Source: Rhodamnia argentea | Lineage: Eukaryota > Streptophyta > Magnoliopsida > Myrtales > Myrtaceae | Direction: 5' to 3' | Length of the DNA stretch: 64,000 bases | Assembly: GCF_020921035.1 (NCBI RefSeq) | Contig: NC_063158.1 | Span: 25,840,178 to 25,904,177 of the forward strand | Part shown: piece by piece, positions 26,444 to 38,246 of the stretch | Layout of the letters: each line of letters begins with the position of its first letter | Position numbering within the stretch: position 1 is the first letter of the stretch | Notes under the pieces: generated by a model | Databases searched by the model: none | What the model was told of the DNA's origin: nothing | The model's input: only the letters and a program-made list of their open reading frames with translations | Translations under genes and position numbers: made by a program

Positions 26444-26815
26444 GAATAAGTGCGTTGGAAGTCCTAAAACTTGCATAAAGTGCAATTGAGTCCTAAAATT
26501 TTCAAAAACTGTAATTAAGTCCTACAACTTGTCGGAAAGTGCAATTATATCCTAAAACTTTCAAAAAGTGCATCAAGTCTTAAAATTTATTACGAAAGTG
26601 CAATCGAATCCTTTTGCTGATTTCATTTTCTGAAAATTTTGGGACGCGATTGCATTTTCCGTAATAATTTTTAAGACTTGATTGCACTTTTTAAAAGTTT
26701 TAGAACTCGATTGCACTTTCTTGATAAGTTTTAAGGCTTGATTGTAGTTATTGAAAGTTTTGTGGCTCATTCACACTTTCGTGACAAGTTTTAGGATTTC
26801 TAGTGCACTTATCTT
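26444..26815. repeat. Fold-back (MITE-like) element with tandem units
   Basis: The left end reads ataagtgcgttggaagtcct and the right end, on the opposite strand, ataagtgcactagaaatcct. Inside, units of 'aaacttgcataaagtgcaattgagtcct' type (shown in part) repeat first in one direction and then inverted. Fragments of related units occur near 58395-58470. Confidence 0.6.
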
Positions 26816-27104
26816 TAAAAAAAAAAACAAATGTAATGGCCACAACAACAACAACAACATCAACAACAAAAAAATCTAAAATGAGTGAAGACAAAATTTC
26901 ATGGAATTATTTAGAAAATCTTTGGAGCCAGGCCTGTCGTAGGGCTTCAATTCTCAGCGCAAGCCCATCCTCATCTCGAATCTTGACCAAGCCCGTGCAA
27001 TGATCAGTCTACCATCGTTATCCTCTCGTTCCGTCGATAAGGCGCACCAGAAAATGCCGCCACTCATCCATACGAGCTAAAAAAGAAACAGCGACTCCAC
27101 AGAA

Positions 27105-27692
27105 ATGAAGACACTAGTTCTGCAATCTCAGTTCCTTGTTCCAAGACGCACCAAGCTCCCCTACCCAAGATCCAATGCCGCCACTTTCATCCCCTCGAGA
27201 ATCATCACATCTTGCAGTAAGCACCGCTCCCTACCATCTCCTTCATCATCATCATCGGCATCAGCATCAGCATCTTCCGAATGCAATTCCATTTCAAGAC
27301 CCACAGGAGCCATCCAGAAGTCCCAGAATCAGCACTCCCATCGTGTTTCGCCAGATGGGTGTTCAAGAAAGGCGGTCTTAGGTGCTGTTTCGATTGGCGT
27401 TGTGCTGGTCCTCATGGGATTTGAAGACCACCACAGCAGGGCTCTGGCCTTTGGACCTGAAGGGCCACTTGCAGAGGAGTTCTGGGAAAATGTCAGGAGA
27501 TATGCGCTCTATGCCCTCACTGTGAGCACAGGCGCTGTCTACACTATATTTCTGCCCATCTTGGAGCTGCTCAAGAACCCGATTTCCGCGGTTCTGATCC
27601 TGGTGATCTTAGGAGGTGGCGTCTTCATTGTGTACCAGGTGGTGGCCACCATGGTTGGGGTCAATGAATTCTCTTATGACTATGCATATTAA
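27105..27692 (+). CDS. Plastid-targeted Ycf33/DUF751-like membrane protein
   Basis: A single-exon gene of 195 aa. The first ~60 residues are rich in Ser, Arg and Thr with almost no acidic residues, typical of a chloroplast transit peptide. A basic patch (CSRKA) precedes a hydrophobic stretch, AVLGAVSIGVVLVLMGF (about 90-106), and then SRALA|F at 112-117, which looks like a thylakoid processing site of the ALA type. The mature part (about 118-195) has FWENVRRYALYALTVSTGAV and two hydrophobic helices (about 136-152 and 160-182) around LLKNPI, ending VNEFSYDYAY. The FW..RR(Y)...LLK(N/Q)PI(S/T)A layout resembles Ycf33 (DUF751) of algal plastids and cyanobacteria, a small membrane protein of unclear function. 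Assignment is from motif memory. The most likely place of action is the thylakoid membrane; other plastid membranes are possible. Confidence 0.75.
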   Translation: MKTLVLQSQFLVPRRTKLPYPRSNAATFIPSRIITSCSKHRSLPSPSSSSSASASASSECNSISRPTGAIQKSQNQHSHRVSPDGCSRKAVLGAVSIGVVLVLMGFEDHHSRALAFGPEGPLAEEFWENVRRYALYALTVSTGAVYTIFLPILELLKNPISAVLILVILGGGVFIVYQVVATMVGVNEFSYDYAY

Positions 27693-28002
27693 TTAATCCA
27701 AAGTCTCGATTTTTTTCTGGAAGATAGATTTCTCAAATGTCTCTTCATTTTGCTCTCTGCTTTTATGTCTTTAACGCATGAACCATAACATAGTTCTTGG
27801 AATAGCAGAAGGTTAGCAAGTCTTGCTCATTTGACATAATGATGTTCACTACGGGTTGGTTTTGCTAATCTCATGGATGATGTCCTACAATGTCATCTGA
27901 TGTACGGAATTTTGTAGCTGCGTTTTGTATGCTTGGCATATTAGAACATGTCCAGCTACAGAGTTTGCTTTGGATTTTGAGAGGGTTAAATGCTCGGTAT
28001 GT

Positions 28003-28090
28003 TAGCTCAATTGGTAGATAGTTTGATTGAGTCCTTCATAGTCCACATCCATGTTAAGGGTGGTGCACAAATCTGTCTGAAGCCTCCTGT
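28003..28090 (+). repeat. Possible tRNA-derived SINE head
   Basis: TAGCTCAATTGGTAGA at 28003-28018 is a near-perfect tRNA A box. A convincing B box and an acceptor stem are missing, which argues against a working tRNA and for a decayed SINE or pseudo-tRNA. Confidence 0.3.
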
Positions 28091-29879
28091 AAAACTCATA
28101 TTGTAAAGCACTAGTTGTCTGGCCATCTGCAAAGGGAAAGAGGCCTAAATGGATTAATGAACACTTCATATTTTGATCCCAACAGAAGAAAAAGGCGCTT
28201 CCTTCAATTTCCGACCTAACTTCCTGATATAAGGTTATTGCAAAGATCTTCCATGTTCTACCATCAGCTGGAGGATACTCTCCCCGAGTTGTCTCTATCC
28301 TTAGAATTTGCCCTTTTATTGTTTCCTTGGAAGTGTGCAGGCTACAATGCTTTTCTGGAATGTAATTGATGAAATATGGCTAAACCTCTTATGTTAGTTT
28401 TGTCTAAACTGGGGAAATAGTTTAACTGTTCTATATCTGTTGATATCTGTTGTTCAACTTGTTCTTACTCGTCGAAATACCAAAGAGATTTTTTTTCTTT
28501 CTAACATCCGGGCTTCCTGCTTCCTGAATCGAAGAATATGATTTCGCATTTGTTCAAATCCCCTGAAAAATCTATGCTTGCTCTAGGGACTTCGCTTACT
28601 CTCTAAGATTCTGGACAAGTTCTATTGATTTTCACAGTTCAATGAACATTTTCACACATAGGTGCTTCTGAAGCATTTTTTATGCTCATCAGTGATCGTA
28701 AACTAATAAACTCTGATGTCTTCCTAAAGATCTGCATTGTGACATTGAAAAGTTATTTCTGCAAACCAATATACCAGAGGTCTTTTCTTTGAACACTTCA
28801 CTCGTCCGACATTATCTCAAGCATGAGAATGGTGATATGTTTGATCTTTTACAGGCTTTAGATGTATTGTTATGCATGTTGCAACGCCCACAGAAATCGC
28901 ATATCATATCGCTGTTTTATGAATCAGTGAAGATGGATTATCGCTATTTCTTATGTCACTGCATTTTTATGTGAGAGTACGTGCATGAACTGAAATCCAA
29001 TCTAAATGATCAAAACAAGAACGAGTACATTTAAGTAATAATAACAGCACAAAGCCCTTGTCAATATCATGGCTAAATATCCGATCCTCCCCTGCCTCTT
29101 TTAGCCCTCATTGCTTCTCTAATGTCTCGTACAAATCCTAGCTGAATTGTCAACATTTGTGATTGTAATTGTTTTTGCGTTCGTGGTAATTAAACGTATC
29201 CAAGGAAAACATAGGGAAATCACCATTTCTGCAGGAAGAATTGCCATTAAAATCGGCAAAATTACTACTTAAGGGAGCTTCAGTTGACAAAACATAGAAC
29301 ACCGAGATGCATAACCGTCTCACTGTTCAATAATGCAAGCTAGACCAAATAACTTCTTTAAAAGTTGCCTACAAGGTCCAACGTGAGGAGGCTCTTGGCA
29401 TCTCACCCCTAATCACAACTCCGTCCGACTAATTAAAATGCCAATCCTGCGCATTTTGTACAAGATCCCGCTTGGTTAGTTCCCCTGTTGGAGTTTGCAA
29501 AACTAGTTAGTGAATCAATTTGAGTAGATTTCTGTGTTCCTAGTATTGTTCCTCGATTTCCCCTTAGATGCCCTGTCTTAGGGGTGACTAAATGAAGATC
29601 AGATGCTATCTGACATGAATTTGCCTCTGTAAACATGACCTTCTGAATTCAAAGTGCTTCACCATCGGACAAGAGAAGAGGCAGGCTGAGGTGTAGAAAG
29701 TAGACTCTGAGACGCATCTAGGGGAATACCACTCAGGCAGAGTTTCATCGGCACACTTGATGAGAACAAACATTGTGTAAAATGCAAAGATCTATGTTCT
29801 CACCTATTTTAACTAATGTATCTTCTGAATAAAGTTAAAATTAATTGTATACACTATATCTGCCTAGAAACATAGGACG

Positions 29880-30038
29880 ATCGGCGTTCACGTTAACGAT
29901 TTCCGGCCAAAATTAGTCGAGATGGACTCAATTGTCATAAATGCAAAAGGTTTATAACTAAATTTATACAATTCAAATGTTTAGTATTTAATTGGCACAA
30001 ATACAATATGTTTATGACTTTTTTAACACTTTTCCCGC
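29880..30038. repeat. Half of a Mutator-like fold-back element
   Basis: Units such as cataaatgcaaaaggtttat and the right end acttttttaacacttttccc match the right halves of the complete elements at 43936-44321 and 37647-38246. The left half is absent. Confidence 0.45.
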
Positions 30039-30894
30039 GGAATATTTAGAGACCATATGAATCAGACATATGATGCTTTTGGTTTAGTTTGCTCAAGAGG
30101 CTTTAGGGCTCCAATGCCCCCTTGAGAAATATTAGGGTGTTTAGTAAGCCTTTTCAAAGGGCATTGGGCCAAATGCTAGCTTTGGAATAACTGAAAGCCC
30201 AATATTAGTGGGCTCTTAGTATTTTCGAAATGCTGAAGGCTCCATTAATAAAATAAAAAAATTAGTCAGTTGTCTATTTTACCTTGAGAACCTTACTAAA
30301 AGAAAATTTTAATTTTACCCCTCTCAGAAAAGTGAAACCCTAGATCAACTATTCATTTTCTTTCTTGGTTGAGGTGAGTGAGGGGCGACAAAGGAAAATT
30401 TGGCCGGCGAGGGCCGCCGGGGGTAAATTGTGAATGCACTGGATTAATGCTGATTTGTGATAATGTGGGACTTCTAAGGCAGCTGTAGATTGCTAATTTG
30501 CTATAATGTGGCATAATCAAGAATACGCTAGAAGTGGAATCTACTTCATAATTAAAACAATAGTAACATAATTAGGAGGATTTTGAAAATGCTGTAAGAA
30601 TGTAGAATCGTCGGATTCTGTTGAAGTCAGGAATCTTGACTGTCTTATGCTCTCTTTCCCACTGTTTAGGATAACGTTTCTTCAAAGTTCGGTTCATGAT
30701 ATGTTTAGACTGCACCAACCGTAACGTAGCTTTGCCAAATAATTAATCTTAATCTTATATCTGAATGCTATTAAAGATGTGATATTTATGAAGGTGACAC
30801 CAATCTAATCTCCCAAGCACAGTTATATTTTCAAGGTTCATGATTTAGTGGGAAAACAGCTTAGACTTTGCACCTAAAAAATAGCAACATCTAA

Positions 30895-31627
30895 GGCTCC
30901 ATTTATTTCACTGAAAACAACTTTTAGTAAAAAAATTTTTTGAATTTTTCGACGTTTGATTCATAGAACATAATCTAGACAAGGAAAACATTTTCCATAA
31001 ATGAAAAAGCACCTTCAAAAGTGGCGAATAATTTCATCTTTAAAAGGAGAAAATCATTTTGCCTCTTCTTTTCTCCCTATCTCTTTGACCTTCATTTTCT
31101 TTTAATTATTTTATATATATTTTCTTTCTCTTTTGGTTTTAAGTTTTTTTTTTGGTAATTTTCTATTTATTATTTTATTTTTTTCTTTCTTCTTCTACTA
31201 GTTGCCGACCACGGGTGAGGTTGAGCTTGCCTGAGGCAAGTGAACTTGAGCCTTGTTAGCCTCGCGGAACTGACAAGCTCGAGCCTCGCCGACCTTAGGC
31301 AAGCTCGTCCCTCGCTTGTGGTTGGTAGAAGTGGCTGCGTCTGAGGACGAAGGAAAACTGAAAATAAAAAAAGAGAAAAAAAGAAAATAATTAAAAAGAA
31401 AATAAATGTAAAGGAGTGCAGAGAGGAAAGATGAAGAGAAAATGATTTTCTCTTTAATCATTTTTCCCACTTTTGAAGGTATTTTTTTAGGTTGGTAGAA
31501 AATGTATTTCTTTTTTTTTTGTCAGAAAGAAAAATGTTTTCCTTGACTATTTATATAATGTGAACCAAATGCTGAAAAATCTGAAAAATCTTTTTCCTAA
31601 AAGTTGTTGTCAGTAAAATAAATGTTG
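30895..31627. repeat. Fold-back element with ~130-bp arms, 'ggctccatttatttc' family
   Basis: The left arm begins ggctccatttatttcactga and continues with aacaacttttagtaaaaa and gacaaggaaaacattttcc. The right arm, inverted, has catttattttactgacaaca, acttttaggaaaaa and gtcaaggaaaacattttt. The arms end in ccttcaaaagtgg and its complement around a core with T-rich and GC-rich parts (gcttgcctgaggcaag). A half copy occurs at about 45430-45535. Confidence 0.6.
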
Positions 31628-31639
31628 CAAATTTTACTC

Positions 31640-32010
31640 GATGCTGACTTTTTGAGACCACATCACTGACTAATACTGTCCCGCCATGGATGACCTATAT
31701 TGATTAGACTGAGAAGGTCGATTTAGTATGGCGAACAAAAAATCAATTTTCAGATGTGCATATATTTCTCCACCTAAAACACTAAACTTTTGGATAGATT
31801 TTTCTAATATAGTATCAGAGCTAGTTCTGTCACTTTTTTGCATGTCCATTCACCTTCATCAGTCAAATTTCACGTGCTGCTCCTAATCCGTTTTGCACGT
31901 AACAGACAATGTTGAGATATTATCCCATATTACTCAACAATTGAGTCTTATATACTCTTTACGTTCGTGCAATCTTTTTGTAATCAAAAGCTTAAAATTT
32001 TGGATTGGAG
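31640..32010 (+). mobile_element. Remnant of an LTR retrotransposon (LTR end plus primer-binding site)
   Basis: The word agtatcagagc at about 31813 resembles the TGGTATCAGAGC primer-binding site (initiator tRNA-Met) of Copia-type elements. It is preceded by sequence like an LTR 3' end (cacctaaaacactaaacttttgg). No gag or pol coding can be seen. It is a fossil fragment, broken and probably old. Confidence 0.4.
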
Positions 32011-32960
32011 CTTTTAGCATGGCCGTACTTCAACATGCTAAAAGGACTCATGAAAGCCGTTCAATGTTCGTACTAGCAAGAGAAAAGCGCCAATGTGCAG
32101 ATCCATTTTCGCAGAGCTTCACAATTTTCCCGAGGCTTCTGAAAATTCACCAACAGTAGAATTCCAGAGACATTCCACTTTTCATTTGCCCTTGATAGGA
32201 ATGGAAGAGTCCTGAATGGACAGTGGACCATGATTCCAGGAGAAATATCATCTGCAGGTCATGCCATGCCCCTTGTTCAAAGAAATCTAGCAAAACGACA
32301 AAGGAAGAGGCAAAACCGGAAATGATAGTGCTAACAATCTTGGCATGAGATGTCTGTCTGCATTGTTTGCCATCTTCCAACGACAGAAGCAAATCGCATA
32401 AATCTAGTTCAGTAGGAAGAATCATTACAAGATCTGCTTGCTGATGATGTGGACTACATGAAATGTATAGAGGCAAAAAAAAAAAAAAATTTAGTTACTT
32501 CAAGAGACAAAACAATTCTTTAACTTTCTTTTACGTAGTTAATAGTTATGTCGTTGTATAGATTCTGCACACAACAAATTATGTGCCACATTGGTTAAGC
32601 GCGGACACGTATACGGCGATTATTGCTTGACCTGCATGATTAGATAAGGATAAAGACTCCATTTATTTGTGTAAGCAAATCTTGTTGTAGATTTAGCTAG
32701 AAGCTAGCTGCTTTGCAGCTAGCTACTTTTGTTAGCTTTATCTGACAAAGTTGGAATAAAAAAGACCTATGCGCTTCATGGTGGAGTGTGCCTCCAGAGG
32801 GGTCCTCCCACTCCTAGAAACGCTTGAACAACTTGAAGTCCGTATCCATCTCTGTTATAGAAAGTTCGTCCCATATTAACATACCAAATTCAAGAGGATA
32901 CGCTTGCCCAATAGTGAAGCTGAAATGACAGATTTGTCTTTTGACAATAGTTAATTAGGG

Positions 32961-33338
32961 ACAATGACGCAAATAGTCTACGAACTGTGGCCCATTGTGT
33001 AACATGATCCATGAATTTTTAATTCGTTCAATAAAATCCCTCAATATGATCCCTGAATTTTTAGTTTGTTCAATATAGTCCCTAGGCTTTTAGTACATTA
33101 TTTGCTTGTGTTCAATGTTGTTCTCGCACAAATTTAGAAAACAACCTTAGATATTCACATAGTTCGGGAACTAAACTGAATATATTCCAAAAGTTCGGGG
33201 ATCACATTAAACAAATCAAAAGCCAATGGACGATATTGCACATTGAGTTAAAATTCATGTACTATATTGAATAAATTAAAAATTTAAAGATCACATTGCA
33301 TATGAGATAAAATTTCAGGGACCATTTATGTCATTTTT
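32961..33338. repeat. Fold-back (MITE-like) element, same family as 9089-9452
   Basis: The left arm begins caatgacgcaaatagtctac and the right arm, on the opposite strand, begins aatgacataaatggtccctg. Internal units of 'aaaattcatgtactatattg' type occur in both orientations. It lies just outside the left edge of the first segmental duplication. Confidence 0.55.
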
Positions 33339-33496
33339 TTTCTTAATCGATAATATTCGAAGAGGTTGGCTAGGCCCATCATTGGTTTCCACGCTTTTCG
33401 AAAACAAAAAAGGCACGAAAATGCAATCCCCAAAGGGTATACTTGGAATTTCACATGGTGCTCCCCACCATAAGCTACAGCTCTTTAGGACTCTTC

Positions 33497-33503
33497 TATA
33501 AGA
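33497..33503 (+). promoter_or_regulatory. TATA box of DUF4408/DUF761 gene copy 1
   Basis: TATAAGAG lies about 143 bases upstream of the copy 1 start codon. The paralogous position in copy 2 reads TATAAAGA, a better TATA box. The flanking ctcttc is identical. Confidence 0.5.
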
Positions 33504-33639
33504 GGGAGATAACCAGGGGCACTGTGATTCCATGTCGACCCAAAAAAACCAAAAAGCAAAGAGAATTCCATCATTCACTTCCACAAGCTCAGCTTGCCTT
33601 TAGCTTTTGCGCCCAACAACGAAACAACCCAAGCAAAAG

Positions 33640-34483
33640 ATGGATCAAAATGACAACTTGATGAAAGCCCAGAACGTTCACAAAACCAACAACATCGAGA
33701 ACAGCCACTTCCTCAAGAGGGCTTTGAAACTTGTCATCTCAATCTCTCTGCTGTCTTTCGTTGTGTGTTATTCCGTCAGGATACACTCTCCTCCCCGACT
33801 CCTTCAACGTCTGCTTCTCCACGGTGCTGTTTTCGATCTTCACTCGCCCCCTCGAGAGGAAGTTCATGTTCCTTGTTTGCAATGGGATCTTGGCTTTTCT
33901 TGCCAAGAGCTCCTCCAGTTCTAGCAGCTCTTCACCATCTGAGTCTGACCTTGATGGTGATGATGAAGTGTACAAGAATCAAGACGGGGAGGAGGAGATC
34001 AAAGTATCAGCTCCCGAATCATCTGAAGTTGAAGCTGTGCCTGCTGAAAATGCCGCTACTATTGGCGATAACGAATACCAGGAAAACAATCTGGTTCTTG
34101 CAGCTGAAGGAAAAGAAGAGGAGGAAGAGGAGGAGAAACTTCAAGTTCCAGGAAAAGATAAAGGGGAAGGAGATGAAGGTGAGCAACAAGAAGAGCAAAG
34201 GTCACAAGAAGCTGAATTTGCCAATACAGGAGTCGAAGAAGCAGAAGAAGAAAATGAAACTTGGGTCGTGGAAGAAGATGACAGACTCAGCAAACAAGAA
34301 GAAGAAGAAGAAGAACCAGAAGAATGTGGCCACCCGAGGAGAAAAACAGAATCACCAGCAGTTGCTACAGGGAATGAAGAGATGATGAGTACAGAGGAGT
34401 TGAACAAAAAGTTTGACGAATTCATTAGGAAGATGAAGGAGGAGATCAGGATTGAAGCAAAAAGTCAGCTGATTGCAGTGTAA
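33640..34483 (+). pseudogene. DUF4408/DUF761-type gene, copy 1, frameshifted
   Basis: This is the paralogue of the intact gene at 40719-41561. The first 45 codons (MDQNDNLMKAQNVHKTNNIE onward) match copy 2. A single extra G at about 33775 (TTCCGTCAGG against TTCCTCAGG in copy 2) then throws the frame off. The remaining ~235 codons are open in the other frame to the same C-terminus (KSQLIAV) at 34483, with no second lesion. An ATG at 33731 in that frame could give a 250-aa product lacking the normal N-terminus. So the locus is either a young pseudogene, a gene using an alternative start, or an assembly or sequencing error. The acidic linker is somewhat shorter than in copy 2, with a small deletion near KNQDGEEEIK. 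Confidence 0.75.
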
Positions 34484-35111
34484 TTGTAGGACAATCACGT
34501 ACACGATGAGCGAACTAAAAGCAAATTCCATCAAGTGTTTGTCTCTTCTAGGGTGGATGACAACCATGCTCTCATGTTTATGTCTCTTTCAGCACTGCTA
34601 GTCCTGTCGTAGATCAAATAGCACTTGTAGTTTCATAAACAAAATGTCTAGCCTTTCTTTCTTTTACCCCCCTCGAGTTATATCACTGTGCCTAGCTCTT
34701 AGTGTTCCATAGGAGTCGCTATATGGAAGGATAAAATTTCTATGCATCTTCATCTTCTCTTTGCAGTTCTTCAACAAGAGTAGATTCCAAGCAAAAGGAA
34801 AGACGATCATGTCGGAATCTATAAAAGCAAAGTCCATGTTTTTGACGTCGCTTGTATTCATAAACTTTCAAACATCACGATCTAATGAGCGCCCCAAAAT
34901 AAATAAAAAAAAGATTATCAAGCCCGTAATTTTGAAAATAATTCTTTAATTATTTGTTATTTTATACTTTTATTTAATGATGAGTATAAATCGCGTCCCA
35001 ATATCTTTTTCTTTTTGCGTGAGACTCGGGGTTTTCACGGTGTGGTTGTGTCCAACGTGTAAATAGCGCCATCTTCCGTTGACTTTGGGACTGGAGTTAC
35101 GTGGAAACTGC

Positions 35112-35113
<2 letters not shown>

Positions 35114-35141
<28 letters not shown>
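35114..35141. repeat. (GA)n microsatellite
   Basis: GA run of about 28 bases. The paralogous site near 42140-42181 instead has an (att)n-like stretch followed by a run of G. Confidence 0.9.
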
Positions 35142-35143
<2 letters not shown>

Positions 35144-35912
35144 CGCATTGTTGTTGGACAAAGTAATTATTACCGTGACAGAACTAAAAAGCCTCATGCT
35201 CTTTCAACTGTAATGAAAGCTGAAACTCACGAGTGACGTGGTCATATGGTGTAATGTCTCGGTGTACTGCAGAAAATCGAACTTCCGGTTCCTTGGGCAT
35301 CAGAAACGAATGGAAGCACTAAATTATCAAACAGCAAGACATGATGACATCGAGGAACAAGATGATCATGGCCGATGACACAAGGAGTAACGAAAAACGC
35401 CAGCGATATTACAACTTTCTGCTAGAAGTCGTTTACAAGTTTACGTGGCATCATCTTGTCTTGTCGGATATTAATACAAGTCATCTTGGGTCAAATCGAG
35501 CTAGTATTCCTGGAAATAAAATTAAAACATATTTGATTTTGTTGGTTTTAAACAGATATCCCTCAAAGTGTGTTAAGTGTTTAGATTTGATTCCGAGATC
35601 ACTTATCGAATTGACGCTCTGGTGATTGATAAGCAATATCAAGTCATCTGTCACATGATGACTTGACTCTCCTGACTGGCCCCTCCCGTTCTAGTGCTGC
35701 GTGTGAGGACAAGAGGATTTGCATATTTTTAACATGTTTAGCCAGAAAACAAAGGTAGTCATTGCTCGGACAATATTAAAAGAGTTTTGTTCTATGATTA
35801 GTTATATGATTGCACGTCATTGAAAAACTTAACACAAAAGTTGCTTATTTTTTTGACAAGGGATCGTATCATGAAAGCCAATACTACCTATGAGCCCTTA
35901 TGTCTTTTGCGA

Positions 35913-36304
35913 TGTTAGGATCGACGCACAATCACAATGAAATAAAACGTAGTGATAAAGATAAATCGACGCATGTGATTTTATCATGGTTTATCCTTAA
36001 CTAGAACTACGTCCAGCATAACATTCCACTATAATTAGCATCTCGCACCTCTCATTACATCACTCAATTACAAACGAAAAAGAGTATATATAGTATTAAC
36101 TATTTATGAGCCCTAGCTCAAGCCCAAATTACTAGTAAAAAATTACCGGCTTAAATCGTAAAAATTCTCTGGTGTCTAGGGGGTTCTACCCCCTTGAGAC
36201 CCCTGCCGGGGTGACTCTCCCGAACCCCCGCCCGCTCATTGTGGAGCGAGACCCACGTTCTTTCTTGTCGTAGGGGAGTATGAGCCATACCCCAATATTT
36301 TGCA
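35913..36304. mobile_element. Solo-LTR-like insertion, present only in duplication copy 1
   Basis: About 390 bases absent from the matching place in copy 2 (near 42950). The insert begins TGTTAGGATCG and ends TTTTGCA, giving the TG...CA ends usual for LTRs. It contains tcatggtttatcc and ctacgtccagc words common in Copia-type LTRs. No coding sequence is present. The target duplication is not clear. It is a fossil, younger than the segmental duplication. Confidence 0.45.
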
Positions 36305-36544
36305 CGATAATAATCCAAAGTTTAACATGACGACTTTGTATGACTCTTCAACTAATGCGTGTGGTGGGGAAAGGCGACGGAGACACAATATCTCAAACCG
36401 TCTCTTCCTTAACACGCCTTGTGTTGGTGTAAGGCCCACCAAAGATATGTACCGATCATACACACAACGAGACAAATTTCATGATCAAATTCACTAGCTA
36501 CGAGAAGCAACCATGACTCTGAAATCTGAGCTTACATCTCAATT

Positions 36545-37040
36545 GGGACGATTACAAAAAAAAAAAAAAATCATAAACTAATTGTAATTATGACAATTTA
36601 GTCCTAAACTTTTTTTGTACTAATTTAGTGCTAAACATTATACATTTATGTCAATTCAATCTAATCAGCCAATTTTGACCGTAAATTCCTAACATGGTGC
36701 GGCCAATACCGACGTGCATAATTTTTAATAATGTTTTGATATTTTTTTGAATTCATTTTCTCTTCCAACGATCGGTAGAGGAAAAAGGAAAGAAAGAAAA
36801 AGAACTAGGAAGAAAATAAAAAAGGAAAAAGAAAAGAATAAAGATAGTTTAGAAAATTTGAAAAACTATTAATATATTATTAAAATTATTTACTTCAGTA
36901 ATTTTCTATCAAAATCGGCTTGATAGACTAAATTGGCTCAAATGAAAAAGATTGGGGACTCAGTTAGCATAAAAAAAAATTTAAAATTGAATCGATATAA
37001 TTACAATAGATTTAAAATTTTTTTAGTAATTTTCCTACCC
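36545..37040. repeat. Mutator-like fold-back element, copy 1 only
   Basis: Left end gggacgattacaaaaaa; right end ttagtaattttcctaccc. Inside are units of the 'gacaatttagtcctaaac' type, an A/G-rich run, and inverted units. Copy 2 reads straight through at ctcaatcatagcatgc, and the flanks here share caatt on both sides, as expected for a target duplication. Confidence 0.6.
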
Positions 37041-37646
37041 CAATTATGCCATGCTTTTTAGACAAAGACAAGATGGCCTCAATTAGACTAGGCAAAACTC
37101 ACCAAAGCCGACTCTTAGACAATCTAATCTTTCCAAGTGTTAGAAATTTTCCTTGCGATTGACACCCGCCCTCGTGTGCTCTCCAGTGGAGGAGCTCCAA
37201 GTGTCGGTACTTTCCGAAATGATTGCGTCCCAATTATTGCGTGCGTCAATCAATTTCAAGTAGATATGCAAGAGGAGACAGTAGAATACCATGAGTTGAG
37301 ATTCCCTTTGGTTTCATCGTCAATTTCTTGTGGTCTGCATGATCTTGCTATATAATGTCAAGCTAAATGTTGGACACACTCAAGAACCCAATCATTTTGA
37401 CCAAAAACAAAAGAAGAAGAAGAAGAGAGAACCCAATAATGTAGGGGGGTTGTTGAAACTTGAAAGCAATCATGTCTGAGCACATAAAAAACCCGATGGC
37501 ATGGAAGATTAGAGCCGTGTTCGTAAATATCATTAAAATTATTAATATTGTCATAACCTAGATACTGAATGGGGGTCGCATCCTCAATCTCATTCATCAT
37601 CGTGTTGATAATCAATAAGATGTAAGATTTGGGTCACATAAATTTA

Positions 37647-38246
37647 GGAAAATTTACCAAAAAAACTCCTAAACCTATTGTAGTAGTGCCAACTCGGTCA
37701 TAATAAGTTTTTTTTTTTGCTAATTGAGTTCTAAACCACTTGCATTTGTGCTAATTCAATCAATCTGGCCAATTTTAACCGGTTGGCATTGACGTGGCAA
37801 TTTTTAATAATGTTTTAAATATTTTTTTCAATTTCTTATGTATTTTTATTTTTTTCCTTCTCCTTTTTCCTCTAGCCGGTCGCTGGCCAGAAGCAAGGGC
37901 CAGCGAGGTTGGCCTTGCTTAGATCTGGCGAGGCTCGACCTCGTAGTCGTTCGCCGAGCTTGGCCTTCGCCTTTGGCCGGTCAACGATCCGGCGATTGGC
38001 GGGAGGAAGAAGGAGAAAAAAATAAAGAAAATAAAATAAAAAAAATAACAAAATTCGAGAAATATTATTAGAAATTGCCAAGTTATCGTCAGACGGAAAC
38101 CTACATCAACGCTGGTCGATTGAAGTTGGTTGGATGTACTGAATTGACATAAATACAAAAAACTTAGGACTTAATTGGAGAGAAAATATATGTGATTAAA
38201 TTGACACAATTGCAATAGATTTAGAAAATTTTCGATAATTTTTCCC
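37647..38246. repeat. Mutator-like fold-back element with GC-rich core, copy 1 only
   Basis: Left end ggaaaatttaccaaaaaa; inverted right end gggaaaaattatcgaaaa. A GC-rich core at about 37870-38000 has gccagcgaggttggccttgc. Flanks show a probable 8-9-bp target duplication (taaattta / taaattat). Copy 2 has the empty site near 43770 (cacagaaattatac). Confidence 0.65.

Larger units (their letters stand above)
24100..27104. other. Spacer with fold-back repeats
   Basis: No supported gene. The first part is promoter DNA of the minus-strand BAH/Agenet gene. Fold-back elements lie at about 25403-26200 and 26444-26815. The final ~100 bases should contain the promoter and 5' UTR of the plastid protein gene. 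Confidence 0.45.
27693..33344. other. Long repeat-rich spacer
   Basis: I find no gene here. Contents that can be named are a possible SINE head near 28003, half elements at 29880-30038, fold-backs at 30895-31627 and 32961-33338, and an LTR-element remnant at about 31640-32010. Open frames of 60-110 codons occur but show no domain or splice support. Confidence 0.5.

Noticed and set aside
34141-34425. Serine-rich minus-strand frame opposite the DUF761 gene copy 1
   Set aside because: It is the complement of GAA/GAG-rich codons of the acidic linker, not a gene.
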